Source of the DNA: Bacteroidales bacterium UBA3808
GTDB lineage: Bacteria; Bacteroidota; Bacteroidia; Bacteroidales; Paludibacteraceae
Length of the DNA stretch: 17,487 nucleotides
Assembly: GCA_002369075.1 (NCBI GenBank)
Contig: DFEG01000025.1
Span: 1 to 17,487, forward strand
Direction of reading: 5' to 3'
Below, in pieces: positions 7,838 to 15,050 of the stretch. Each line of letters starts with the position of its first letter. The stretch's first letter is position 1. The notes under the pieces are model-generated. The model saw only the letters and a list, made by a program, of their open reading frames with translations, was not told the origin of the DNA and did no database searches. The position numbers were made by a program, and so were the translations under genes.

Positions 7838-8748
7838 TGTTCCAAGATAAATTCCACCGTCCCCGGGTATGCCCAGGCGGAGGTGATATAAGGGTTAGTG
7901 TATTGTATCTCTACGTCCAGTTTGTCCGTATATTCATGCGAATAGGTGCAGGTGGCTTTGATGTCTGCCGGTTGTACTTTCTGGAAATTGCTGATGCCAA
8001 CGCGGGCGTTGACCTCCACTTCTTTTGGGAACAGCCTTATGTGGCATCCTTCCGGCACACCTCTGACATGGATGGGGACGATGATTTTCTTCTCGGTGAA
8101 ACGCTCGGTGATGATGCGTACATCTATGCTGTCAGTCTCTATGCGCACGTTGCGCGGTATAGCAATAGGGAGGCGTGTGTCTGTCGTGTCTGTCAGGTCG
8201 TTCAGCACCGCCGGTTCCGTGAAGATGGTGTCTATTGAATTCAGAGACTTGTCTTCTCCGTATATCTTCACGCGTTTGCGTGCTAACACGGGACCGCTCA
8301 CCAGTTGGTACTCGCGTGCGGGGGTCACCTCTCCGGCAAAGACAACAGGCACACTCTTCTCCTGTTCGGTGAAGTAGTCGCAGATGATCTCCTCCGGTTT
8401 GGTCTCGATAAGCCGGCTTGTACCTTGCAGAATGTCGCTTATACTGCGCCGTAAGGCATCGGACGGCACGCGGATGGTACCTTTCTCGCCGTGGATATAG
8501 GACCGCAGGTCAATGGTCAGACGCAACGGGTCACGATGATAAGTGTTTAGTCGTGCACCGGCGTCCCTCACTTCGATCATCACTGTATCCGGCAGTCCCG
8601 GTGACCTGAGCCCGATAGCACCAGGCTTGCCGGTGTATTGGATAAGCACCGGCACACGTGTGTTACGCACGGACTGCATCGCGTGACCGTACCACAGGGC
8701 TGTGGCAAGGAAGAGAAATAACAGAAATGTCCAGATGTCCCGTTTCAC
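7834..8748 (-). CDS. YbbR-like (CdaR-type) domain protein, membrane anchored
   Basis: The 304-aa product has one N-terminal membrane segment (about residues 6-22, WTFLLFLFLATALWYG). Repeating beta-rich YbbR-type units follow outside the membrane, such as VPVLIQYTGKP, VPVVFAGEVTPAREY and VPIHVRGVPEG. In Firmicutes, YbbR/CdaR regulates the diadenylate cyclase CdaA. In Bacteroidota the gene habitually sits next to yajC and nusB, as here, and its role is not settled. No diadenylate cyclase gene is in this window. It starts 8 bp after yajC and ends overlapping the aminotransferase start by 4 bp. In many relatives the next gene is coaE (dephospho-CoA kinase), which is missing at this place. Confidence 0.85.
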   Translation of the reverse strand: MKRDIWTFLLFLFLATALWYGHAMQSVRNTRVPVLIQYTGKPGAIGLRSPGLPDTVMIEVRDAGARLNTYHRDPLRLTIDLRSYIHGEKGTIRVPSDALRRSISDILQGTSRLIETKPEEIICDYFTEQEKSVPVVFAGEVTPAREYQLVSGPVLARKRVKIYGEDKSLNSIDTIFTEPAVLNDLTDTTDTRLPIAIPRNVRIETDSIDVRIITERFTEKKIIVPIHVRGVPEGCHIRLFPKEVEVNARVGISNFQKVQPADIKATCTYSHEYTDKLDVEIQYTNPYITSAWAYPGTVEFILEQ

Positions 8749-8756
8749 CTCAGGCT

Positions 8757-9095
8757 TTATTTCTTCTCGTCCTTGGCTGCTGCCTGCTGTGCATCAGCGG
8801 CATCGGCGAAGACGCTGTCCTTGCTGACTTTGATGGTGACGTCTTTGGCGATAGTAATGATGAAGGTGGTGTCCTGCACCTCTTTGATCTCGCCGTAAAT
8901 ACCGCCGGCGGTCACTACCTTGTCGCCTTTCTTCATTGCATCGCGTTGTGCCTGAAGTTCTTTCTGCTTCTTGGTCTGAGGACGGATCATGAAGAAATAG
9001 AATACTACGAAAATGAGAATCATCATGATCCAGAAAGACCACTGATTTTGCTGCGCAGCGCCTTCGGCCTGCAATAAAATTAAATTCAGTACCAT
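8757..9095 (-). CDS. yajC: Preprotein translocase accessory subunit YajC
   Basis: This 112-aa protein has the classic YajC layout: a short N-terminus, one membrane helix (about residues 20-39, WSFWIMMILIFVVFYFFMIR), then RPQTKKQKELQAQRDAMKKGDKVVTAGGIYGEI and an Ala/Lys-rich tail. YajC associates with SecDF-YidC at the Sec translocon in the inner membrane. The gene lies 25 bp after nusB and 8 bp before the YbbR-like gene, the usual Bacteroidota arrangement. Confidence 0.95.
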   Translation of the reverse strand: MVLNLILLQAEGAAQQNQWSFWIMMILIFVVFYFFMIRPQTKKQKELQAQRDAMKKGDKVVTAGGIYGEIKEVQDTTFIITIAKDVTIKVSKDSVFADAADAQQAAAKDEKK

Positions 9096-9120
9096 AAAAT
9101 TTATAATTTTCGATTATCAA

Positions 9121-10074
9121 TTATTTCAAAGCCAGTACTTTGAAGAAAGTTCCGTCGTTCTTGAGGTCGCGGAGAATTTCCGTCAGAATACCGTTGATGA
9201 ACATGTAACTCTTGTCGCCCGAGAAAGTCTTTGCCAACTCGATGTATTCGTTCAGTGAGACTGTCAGGGCGATGTCTTCAAACTCAAGAATCTCTGCCAA
9301 GGCGGCCTCAATGATCACGCGGTCCATGTATGCAATACGGTCTGCATCCCAGCCCTTTAGATGGGTGTTGATCAGTTCTTCGTAGCGGGCATGGCCTTCT
9401 ATGGATTTCTGGAGCAGGGTAGTGGCAAACTGCCATTCGTCCTCGCTGTCGAACATCTCTAATAACGGTGTGCCGGGGTCGCTCTCGGCGTTGAAACGCT
9501 TGATGGTCTTGACAACATAACTGAGCACGATATCAGCATCCATTGCCCAGTTGGCTTTGTCGAGCACCAACTCCATCTCTTCCAGGGCGTCAGCCAGAAC
9601 ATCGTTGTTGGCTAACAAGTTCTGATAAATCAGTCGCCATACTCGTTTGTCATCTTCGTATGTGCAACTCTCCGCCTCCATGTACTCGCGGTAGAACTCG
9701 CTTTCCGTCAGCCGCCTGTATGTGTCTATGATGGCGGACATGCCGCTGTCCCAACTCAGTCCCTGCTCTTGTACGCGGCTGCGCAATGCGCGGTTGTCAA
9801 AGAGTTGTTGTGCCAGCCTGTTTTGCACAAAGCGTCTGTTGGGCTTCCAGTTGGAGTGGGTGGCTTTGGCGCGGGAGATATTGTCCTCTAACTGTTTCTG
9901 GGCGTACGCCGTCAGTTCGTTCGCAAAATCCAGCAACGCAAAATACAGATCATATGTATCCGCAAAACTTTTTGTCAACTCCTTGCGGGCTGTGCCGGGT
10001 GTTTTCTCCTCGTCTTGATAGTAAGCGAACAGCGTCTGAATAACGCGTGTTCGAACCATTGTTCTGTTTATCAT
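9121..10074 (-). CDS. nusB: Transcription antitermination factor NusB (long Bacteroidota form)
   Basis: This 317-aa protein is about twice the length of E. coli NusB. The NusB fold is in the C-terminal half (from about residue 170), with WDADRIAYMDRVIIEAALAEIL and SLNEYIELAKTFSGDKSYMFINGILTEI as clear hallmarks. The N-terminal half (MINRTMVRTRVIQTLFAYYQDEE and onward) is the extension I expect in Bacteroidota NusB. NusB with NusE (S10) binds boxA RNA and supports antitermination and processing of rRNA transcripts. It is the first gene of the long minus-strand chain and has a well-placed promoter at 10135-10166. Met6 (codon at 10059) is an alternative start that keeps the core. Confidence 0.93.
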   Translation of the reverse strand: MINRTMVRTRVIQTLFAYYQDEEKTPGTARKELTKSFADTYDLYFALLDFANELTAYAQKQLEDNISRAKATHSNWKPNRRFVQNRLAQQLFDNRALRSRVQEQGLSWDSGMSAIIDTYRRLTESEFYREYMEAESCTYEDDKRVWRLIYQNLLANNDVLADALEEMELVLDKANWAMDADIVLSYVVKTIKRFNAESDPGTPLLEMFDSEDEWQFATTLLQKSIEGHARYEELINTHLKGWDADRIAYMDRVIIEAALAEILEFEDIALTVSLNEYIELAKTFSGDKSYMFINGILTEILRDLKNDGTFFKVLALK

Positions 10075-10103
10075 ATATTTTTATTATAATGTACGTTTGC
10101 GTG

Positions 10104-10120
10104 TGCGCATCACGCGCGCA
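10104..10120 (-). promoter_or_regulatory. GC-rich hairpin in the nusB 5' leader
   Basis: An inverted repeat TGCGC, 7 nt, GCGCA lies in an otherwise AT-rich leader between the nusB promoter and its start codon. It would form a 5-bp stem in the nusB mRNA. There is no T-run after it, so it is not an obvious terminator. A role in controlling nusB translation or mRNA stability is only a guess. Confidence 0.35.
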
Positions 10121-10134
10121 ACTAAAAAATCGTG

Positions 10135-10166
10135 CAAAGATACAAAAAAATTTGCATATATCCAAA
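10135..10166 (-). promoter_or_regulatory. Bacteroidota-type promoter for nusB operon
   Basis: Read on the minus strand, TTTG (10166-10163) is followed by exactly 20 bp and then TATCTTTG (10142-10135), matching the primary sigma consensus TTTG/TAnnTTTG. The expected RNA start is about 7 bp further, near 10128, leaving a leader of roughly 50 nt. The elements interlock with the divergent promoter of the PUR-type gene. Confidence 0.82.
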
Positions 10167-10182
10167 AAAAATCGTACCTTTG
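10151..10182 (+). promoter_or_regulatory. Bacteroidota-type promoter for the PUR-alpha-like gene
   Basis: TTTG at 10151-10154, a 20-bp A-rich spacer and TACCTTTG at 10175-10182 match the Bacteroidota -33/-7 consensus. Transcription should begin near 10189, giving a leader of only about 20-25 nt before the ATG at 10212. Confidence 0.85.
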
Positions 10183-10211
10183 CAGCGATTTTGTACAAAA
10201 ATTCGGAAAAA

Positions 10212-10589
10212 ATGGAAAAGAATCAAGAAGAAAGACGTGAACAAGAGATCGTCTATAGCCGTTCCGTGAAAGCCGGAAAGCGTATTTATTACTTAGATGT
10301 ACGCAAGGCGCGTAACAACGATCTGTACCTTTCCATCACGGAAAGCAAGCGTCGTCAGGGCGAGGAGGGAGAGGCTCCTTCGTTCGAGAAACACAAAGTG
10401 TTCCTCTACAAAGAAGATTTTGCTCACTTTACGGAAGGTTTACAGGATGTTATAAACTACGTGCAAAGCCAATTAGGCGAGATTGAGTCTCGTTCGGAAT
10501 GGGTGCCTGAGGCGCACGAGGAAGAGCCGGTTGCTGCTCCGGTTGAGGAAGAGCCTAAAAAGAAAGGACTCTTCGGAATCTTCAAATAA
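10212..10589 (+). CDS. PUR-alpha-like single-stranded nucleic-acid-binding protein (DUF3276)
   Basis: This 125-aa protein starts MEKNQEERREQEIVYSR. The frame is open further upstream, but that stretch covers the promoter and reads as junk, so ATG 10212 is chosen. The body (SVKAGKRIYYLDVRKARNNDLYLSITESKR, then FEKHKVFLYKEDFAHFTEGLQDVINYV) is the single PUR repeat of DUF3276/BpuR-like proteins, which bind ssDNA and RNA. The acidic tail rich in Glu, Ala and Pro ends in KKKGLFGIFK, a possible flexible interaction tag. It is the only well-supported plus-strand gene in the window, with its own strong-looking promoter. Its stop overlaps the coaBC stop region by 8 bp, so the two transcripts converge. 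The targets are unknown; general RNA/DNA binding is likely. Confidence 0.9.
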   Translation: MEKNQEERREQEIVYSRSVKAGKRIYYLDVRKARNNDLYLSITESKRRQGEEGEAPSFEKHKVFLYKEDFAHFTEGLQDVINYVQSQLGEIESRSEWVPEAHEEEPVAAPVEEEPKKKGLFGIFK

Positions 10590-11805
10590 GTCTTTCAGTT
10601 GCGCATAAATGCGCTATGATCTGGTGGGCTATCGTTGCTTTGGATTGCAACGGTAGTTCAATTGATTGTCCGTTGTCTTTCAGAATGGTCACGCGGTTCG
10701 TATCTGTTCCGAAGCCCGCTCCGTGGTCGCGGAGCGAGTTCAGTACGATGGCGTCCATATGTTTGCGTTCCAGTTTGCAGAGCGCATTTTCTTTTTCGTT
10801 TTGTGTCTCAAGGGCAAAGCCGATGAGTTGCTGGTCAGGGCGTTTGGATTCGCCTAAGGCTCGTGCTATATCCTGCGTAAGAACCATCTTCAGGTTCATG
10901 GTTTCTTGTCCGGGTGCTTTCTTGATTTTCTCGTCAGCCGGTTCGGCTGGCGTGAAATCGGCTACGGCGGCGCAAAGGATAGCTGTGTCGTGCGCGGGCC
11001 ATACGGCTGTGCAAGCCTTGTACATCTCCTGTGCGGAGAGTGCATCAACGCGGTGGATCAAGCCCAAGGGGTTGTGAACAGGGGCGGATACATGTCCGCA
11101 GACGAGTGTCACTTCGGCGCCCCGCTGTGCGCAGGCTTCGGCGAGAGCGATTCCCATCTTGCCGGTAGAGTAGTTGCTGACGAACCGCACGGGGTCGATC
11201 TTCTCCTGTGTGCCGCCGGCTGTGATAAGCACGTGCCGTCCGCACATGGTCTTGGGGGTGAGTGCGTACTTCACCGCTTCCTCCAGTTCATCCGCCTCCG
11301 GCATCCGTCCTTTGCCGCTTGTGCCGCATGCCAAAGGCCCTTCGGCGGGTTCTAAAACGGTCACGTTCTCCCATCCGCGGATGGTGCGTATGGCATTTTG
11401 TACCGCCGGATTTTCCCACATTTTGTCATTCATGGCGGGCGCGATGACCATCGGTTTGCGTGCCACGCAGGAACAGATGGTGGTGGTCAGGGCGTCGTCC
11501 GCAATGCCGTTTGCCATTTTCGCAAGCACATTGGCTGTCGCGGGCGCTACGATCATCGCGTCACACCAGTCGGGCAGGGAAATGTGCTCCGTGGAGTGGT
11601 CGTTGATGGCGGCGAACACATCGGAATACACCCTGTTTCCAGAAACGGTCTGCAGGGTTAGTTCGGTAACAAACTGCAGGGCGTTCTGCGTCGTCGTTAC
11701 TTTCACTTCTGCGCCCGCTTTGGTGAGCGAACGGATCAGTTCCGGTATTTTGTACGCTGCTATCCCGCCGCTGATACCCACTAAAATGTGTTTGCCTTGA
11801 AGCAT
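10582..11805 (-). CDS. coaBC: Bifunctional phosphopantothenoylcysteine decarboxylase/phosphopantothenate-cysteine ligase CoaBC
   Basis: This 407-aa enzyme is complete. The N-terminal CoaC flavoprotein domain has GISGGIAAYK at 10-19, catalytic His74 (STEHISL), PAMNDKMW with Asn126, and the substrate-clamp ACGTSGKGRM with Cys160. The CoaB ligase domain begins at about residue 188, with HVLITAGGTQEKIDPVRFVSN, the dimer-helix STGKMG and later AAVADFTP. It turns 4'-phosphopantothenate plus cysteine into 4'-phosphopantetheine in two steps of coenzyme A synthesis, in the cytoplasm. It is the last gene of the bamD-rpoZ-coaBC set, 23 bp after rpoZ. The 3' end runs into the opposite PUR-type gene with no intergenic terminator. 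Confidence 0.96.
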   Translation of the reverse strand: MLQGKHILVGISGGIAAYKIPELIRSLTKAGAEVKVTTTQNALQFVTELTLQTVSGNRVYSDVFAAINDHSTEHISLPDWCDAMIVAPATANVLAKMANGIADDALTTTICSCVARKPMVIAPAMNDKMWENPAVQNAIRTIRGWENVTVLEPAEGPLACGTSGKGRMPEADELEEAVKYALTPKTMCGRHVLITAGGTQEKIDPVRFVSNYSTGKMGIALAEACAQRGAEVTLVCGHVSAPVHNPLGLIHRVDALSAQEMYKACTAVWPAHDTAILCAAVADFTPAEPADEKIKKAPGQETMNLKMVLTQDIARALGESKRPDQQLIGFALETQNEKENALCKLERKHMDAIVLNSLRDHGAGFGTDTNRVTILKDNGQSIELPLQSKATIAHQIIAHLCATERLI

Positions 11806-11828
11806 GCCGGAATCAGCTTTCTGCGTGC

Positions 11829-12161
11829 TTACTTCAGTGCCTCGTCACGGTTGCCGAGACGGTAAACGAGTTCGCCGTCGATGAACTCCTGGGTAGCCAT
11901 GAGGGTCGGTTTCGGCAGACGCTCGTACTGGCGGCTGATCTCTATCTGCTCACGGTTCTCGAAGGTCTCTTCCAGGTTATCCTGAGGAATGGAGAAATCT
12001 TGCAGTTTGGCGTCTAACTCACGCTTGATACCGGTGCTGATCTGGTTCGCACGTTTGGCGATGATTGCCACCGTTTCGTATACGTTGCCAACCGGCTCGA
12101 TGAGCTGGTTTACGTCACGGGTGACGGTGTTCTTGGGGGCTTTTGAATTCTTGTAATCCAT
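11829..12161 (-). CDS. rpoZ: RNA polymerase omega subunit, Bacteroidota type
   Basis: This 110-aa protein begins MDYKNSKAPKNTVTRDVNQL and contains NVYETVAIIAKRANQIS, the conserved helix of omega/Rpb6 proteins. The C-terminal part (LPKPTLMATQEFIDGELVYRLGN) is typical of the lineage-specific longer form. Omega helps fold and hold the beta' subunit. Its location between bamD (19 bp upstream) and coaBC (23 bp downstream) is the familiar Bacteroidota order and supports the call. Confidence 0.88.
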   Translation of the reverse strand: MDYKNSKAPKNTVTRDVNQLIEPVGNVYETVAIIAKRANQISTGIKRELDAKLQDFSIPQDNLEETFENREQIEISRQYERLPKPTLMATQEFIDGELVYRLGNRDEALK

Positions 12162-12180
12162 ATTGATTTGTATTTATTAT

Positions 12181-12987
12181 TTACTGTTGTGTATATTTGC
12201 GAATCTGGAGTATCATTTTCTCCGCGTCCTTGCGGTGCTTGGAGTTGGGATACTCGGTGATAAAATTGTAGTACTCGTCCTGTGCATCGCGTGCACGCTC
12301 CACTTTGCGTGCCTCGAACGAGTTGGCGAACTGTTGGTATTTGGCTTGCAGGATAAGCCAGCTGAAATCCTCCTGGTACTTGTTGCTCGGGTAGTTCTTG
12401 AGGGCGTTCTTCGCTGTGATTTCGCAGCTGAGGTAGTTGTTGCCTAAATACGTACCGAGATTGTAGTACAATTGGGCGGATTTGAGTTCTTTGAGTGCCA
12501 GTTTGTCGTACATCTCGCTCATCTCGCGGTACGCCTGTTCGGCGTAAGGGCTCTCGGGGTAGAGTTCCACGAACTGGGTGAAGGCGTCAATGGCATTGCG
12601 CGTGATAGCTTGGTCCAGACGTGCGTCGGGCGAGTCCAGATACTGGCAGTGACCGATCTGGAAATACGCCTCGGCGGCATACTTGCCTTTCGGGTAGTTC
12701 CGGATGTACGCCTGGTAGTAGTTGGTGGCGGACTCGTAGCTTTTCTGTCCCATGTAACTGCGCGCTAAATAAGCCAGGACGTCTTCGGACCGTTCCGTAC
12801 CCTTGTAGTAACTGCTCACGTCGTCCAGCAGGGTCTGCGACTTAACATACTGCTTGTCGTTGAAATAGCGCAGCGCCGCCTGGTATTTCTCCTCGGGGTC
12901 ACGCGATTTCAGAATCTTCTGGTATTCCCCACAGCCCGTGAGAAACACCGTCATTAACAGCAATATGAAGTATGCTTTTGTGCGCAT
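12181..12987 (-). CDS. bamD: Outer membrane assembly lipoprotein BamD
   Basis: This 268-aa lipoprotein has the signal MRTKAYFILLLMTVFLTGC with lipobox cysteine Cys19. TPR-like helical repeats follow, including SQTLLDDVSSYYKGTERSEDVLAYLAR, SATNYYQAYIRNYPKGKYAAEAYFQIGHC and AIDAFTQFVELYPESPYAEQAY, ending in the typical FITEYPNSKHRKDAEK. BamD is the essential partner of BamA for inserting beta-barrel proteins into the outer membrane. It is first in the bamD-rpoZ-coaBC group and has a clear promoter at 13005-13036. The neighbouring unit encodes two barrel proteins that would depend on this machine. Confidence 0.94.
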   Translation of the reverse strand: MRTKAYFILLLMTVFLTGCGEYQKILKSRDPEEKYQAALRYFNDKQYVKSQTLLDDVSSYYKGTERSEDVLAYLARSYMGQKSYESATNYYQAYIRNYPKGKYAAEAYFQIGHCQYLDSPDARLDQAITRNAIDAFTQFVELYPESPYAEQAYREMSEMYDKLALKELKSAQLYYNLGTYLGNNYLSCEITAKNALKNYPSNKYQEDFSWLILQAKYQQFANSFEARKVERARDAQDEYYNFITEYPNSKHRKDAEKMILQIRKYTQQ

Positions 12988-13004
12988 TTATCCAAAATAG
13001 CCTG

Positions 13005-13036
13005 CAAAGGTACTGCTTTTTTTGCAAATATGCAAA
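13005..13036 (-). promoter_or_regulatory. Bacteroidota-type promoter for bamD-rpoZ-coaBC
   Basis: On the minus strand TTTG (13036-13033), 20 bp, then TACCTTTG (13012-13005). The -33 box begins 2 bp after the apbE stop codon, so the promoter fills the whole apbE-bamD gap. The expected start near 12998 leaves a leader of only about 11 nt. Confidence 0.84.
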
Positions 13037-13037
13037 T

Positions 13038-14072
13038 TTATTTTGATTTTTCGAGTGTTTTCTCCCAATTTTGTGACGGGACAGCTACTAAACTGTCTCC
13101 TTTGGCGACTAACAGGTAGCACGCGGCGTCTCCTGCGCGGTCGATCATCGCGAGTGCCTCTTCCTCGCCGAGCACCATGCAGGCGGTTGCGAGAGCGTCG
13201 GCACGCATGCACGAACTGCTGACCACGGTAGCGGAGAGCACGGAGTGCTGCACGGGGTAGCCGGTACGCGGGTCGATGGTGTGGCTGCGACGTTCTTCGC
13301 CGGCGTAGTAGAAATTGCGGTAGTTGCCGCTGGTTGCCATGCAGATATTGCGGACCGGCAGAATCTCCTGCAACTCTTTCTCCGCGCCTTCGTTATTGAG
13401 TTTGGGTTTGCTGATGCCCACGCGCCACGGTTGTCCGGGTTCGCGTTCACCCTGTGCCACTATCTCGCCACCGATGTCCACGAGGTAGTTCTCACAGCCG
13501 TGTTCGCGCAGCAGTGCGGCAATCATGTCGCAAGCCTGCCCTTTGGCTACTGCGCCGCCGTCTATCTGCACCCGCGGGTCGGATTTATAGACATGATGGT
13601 TAATCAGTTCCGCTTTGTCAAAGCCTACGAAGGCACGGATGCTGTCTATCGTCTGAGGGCTGATATCTGACAGCTGATCGCTCTTTGAACCAAAACCGAA
13701 TGCCTTGACCAGCGGGGCGACGGTGATGTCAAACGCACCGCCGGAGAGGGTATAGACCTCTTCCGCTTCCGCCCACATGGTCTCAAAACAAGCGTCGGTC
13801 ACGGTGTAGCGGTTGGCGTTGATGGCGGAGAGGGTGGAGTGCGGGTTGAACATGCTCAGACTGTTGTCAAAAGCCTGAAAGGCTGCATTAATGCTGTCTT
13901 GCAGATCCTCCGTCCCCCAATAACGGATGTTGTAGTACGTACCAAACACCTTTCCCTCGTTGTGGAAAAGGTGTGTAGCCGGTTTCGTCTCCTCGTCTTT
14001 GAGGAAGATAAAGAGAATGGCTACTGCAAGCGCTATCAGCGCACTACTCGTGCGAACCAGTTTGCGATCCAT
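13038..14072 (-). CDS. apbE: FAD:protein FMN transferase ApbE
   Basis: This 344-aa protein has an N-terminal membrane anchor (about residues 8-24) without a lipobox cysteine, so it faces the periplasm by an uncleaved helix or signal. The ApbE catalytic domain follows: GTYYNIRYWG at 44-53, GGAFDITVAPLVKAFGFG at 111-128, IDGGAVAKGQACD at 170-182, SHTIDPRTGYP at 263-273 and the metal-site ADALATACMVLG at 291-302. ApbE splits FAD and attaches FMN to Thr/Ser of target proteins such as NqrB/NqrC or RnfD/RnfG. None of those is encoded here, and neither adjacent barrel protein shows a full FMN-attachment motif. It is the last gene of a putative operon led by a small DNA-binding-like protein, 36 bp after the second barrel gene. 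Confidence 0.93.
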   Translation of the reverse strand: MDRKLVRTSSALIALAVAILFIFLKDEETKPATHLFHNEGKVFGTYYNIRYWGTEDLQDSINAAFQAFDNSLSMFNPHSTLSAINANRYTVTDACFETMWAEAEEVYTLSGGAFDITVAPLVKAFGFGSKSDQLSDISPQTIDSIRAFVGFDKAELINHHVYKSDPRVQIDGGAVAKGQACDMIAALLREHGCENYLVDIGGEIVAQGEREPGQPWRVGISKPKLNNEGAEKELQEILPVRNICMATSGNYRNFYYAGEERRSHTIDPRTGYPVQHSVLSATVVSSSCMRADALATACMVLGEEEALAMIDRAGDAACYLLVAKGDSLVAVPSQNWEKTLEKSK

Positions 14073-14108
14073 TTGCCGAAATAATTGTGCCTAAGCTAAG
14101 AACGCGTG

Positions 14109-14987
14109 TTAGAACCAGAAACCGACGCCGATTGTACCGTTCAGTTTCTGGTACCCGCCGATTTTGTTGTCACCGGCTGCATGGACGAAGAGGTTGTCTT
14201 TGCGGATGTCGTAGGTATTGATGCTACCCGAGGCGAAGAGCTCGATCTCGCATATGTCATCGATGTCCCACGTCTTGCCGAAACGGGCATAGATGTTATT
14301 GACTGCAAAACCGCCTTCATAGTCCGTGTAATAACTCTTCCACGGCGTCATGCCGATCTGGAGCTCCAGGGTCATGTCGTAGATCATATCCAGACGGTAA
14401 CCAATCTCAATATAACTGGAGAAAGCGCGTTTGTCGTAGTCGTTTCCGTTTTTGTCCTGTGCCACATAACCGTCGTTTCCGGCTACCATGGTGTACCAGT
14501 TGAAATAGAGGTTCACGTTCTCCAGCGTCTGCCCTAAATCATAACCGATCTGCACCTCCGTCTGGCTGCCTCCTTCGTCGGTCAGACCCGAGAAGAAAGG
14601 CATGCCGCCGTAGTAGTAATAGTGGGTCACACCAAGGGTTGCGCCCCACAGACGCAGGCTCGCCATGAAGTCCGTCTCCGGCACGAAATACGTGTAGTAC
14701 CTGTTGCCCTCTGCGTCCGGAGTCCCTTTCTTGAACTGCCAGTCGGACGCACCGATGGACCCCCAGACCCCTACGCGGAACTGGATGTCGTCATCCACGG
14801 CGTCAAAACCGACGCTGGCGGTCGGCTGGAAACTCAGACCTCCGTTGTACATGCCACGCCAGATGTAGGAACTTACTACTTCGGCGCCCGCTTCGTACTG
14901 GAAGGTCACGGGCGATTTTTTCTCTTCCGCTCTTGCGGACATCACTACCGCCATCATCGCAGCGGCGAATACTAATACCTTTTTCAT
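14109..14987 (-). CDS. Outer-membrane beta-barrel protein, paralogue A, function unknown
   Basis: The 292-aa product has a standard signal peptide (MKKVLVFAAAMMAVVMSARA, cut before EEKKSP). The rest alternates polar and aromatic residues in short strands and ends in GVGFWF, a textbook C-terminal aromatic beta-signal for BamA. Stretches such as VVSSYIWRGMYNGGLSFQPTASVGF and GVWGSIGASDWQFK resemble, from memory, the Gcw_chp/TIGR02001 barrel family. It shares motifs with the neighbouring paralogue: AFSSYIEIGY against AFSSYFELSY, and GMTPWKSYYTDYEGGFAVNN against GMTPWKSIYSDFDKDFAVVN. Upstream is a 62-bp AT-rich spacer with short repeats; downstream is apbE. Transported substrate or ligand is unknown. 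The barrel assignment is good, the function is open. Confidence 0.8.
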   Translation of the reverse strand: MKKVLVFAAAMMAVVMSARAEEKKSPVTFQYEAGAEVVSSYIWRGMYNGGLSFQPTASVGFDAVDDDIQFRVGVWGSIGASDWQFKKGTPDAEGNRYYTYFVPETDFMASLRLWGATLGVTHYYYYGGMPFFSGLTDEGGSQTEVQIGYDLGQTLENVNLYFNWYTMVAGNDGYVAQDKNGNDYDKRAFSSYIEIGYRLDMIYDMTLELQIGMTPWKSYYTDYEGGFAVNNIYARFGKTWDIDDICEIELFASGSINTYDIRKDNLFVHAAGDNKIGGYQKLNGTIGVGFWF

Positions 14988-15032
14988 TATGAATTAAAAA
15001 TTACGAATTACCAATTAAAAATCTTCAAATTT

Positions 15033-15050
15033 CAACTGTCAACTGTCAAC
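15033..15050. repeat. Short tandem repeat (CAACTGT unit, about 2.5 copies)
   Basis: CAACTGT occurs at 15033-15039 and 15040-15046 and is followed by CAAC, at the stop codon of barrel paralogue B. The rest of the spacer to 14988 is low-complexity AT-rich sequence with recurring GAATTA/CAATTA words. Confidence 0.7.

Noticed and set aside
10047..10211. Upstream extension of the PUR-type gene to an earlier ATG
   Set aside because: The added 55 codons cover both divergent promoters and encode a lysine/phenylalanine-rich string with no resemblance to the family.
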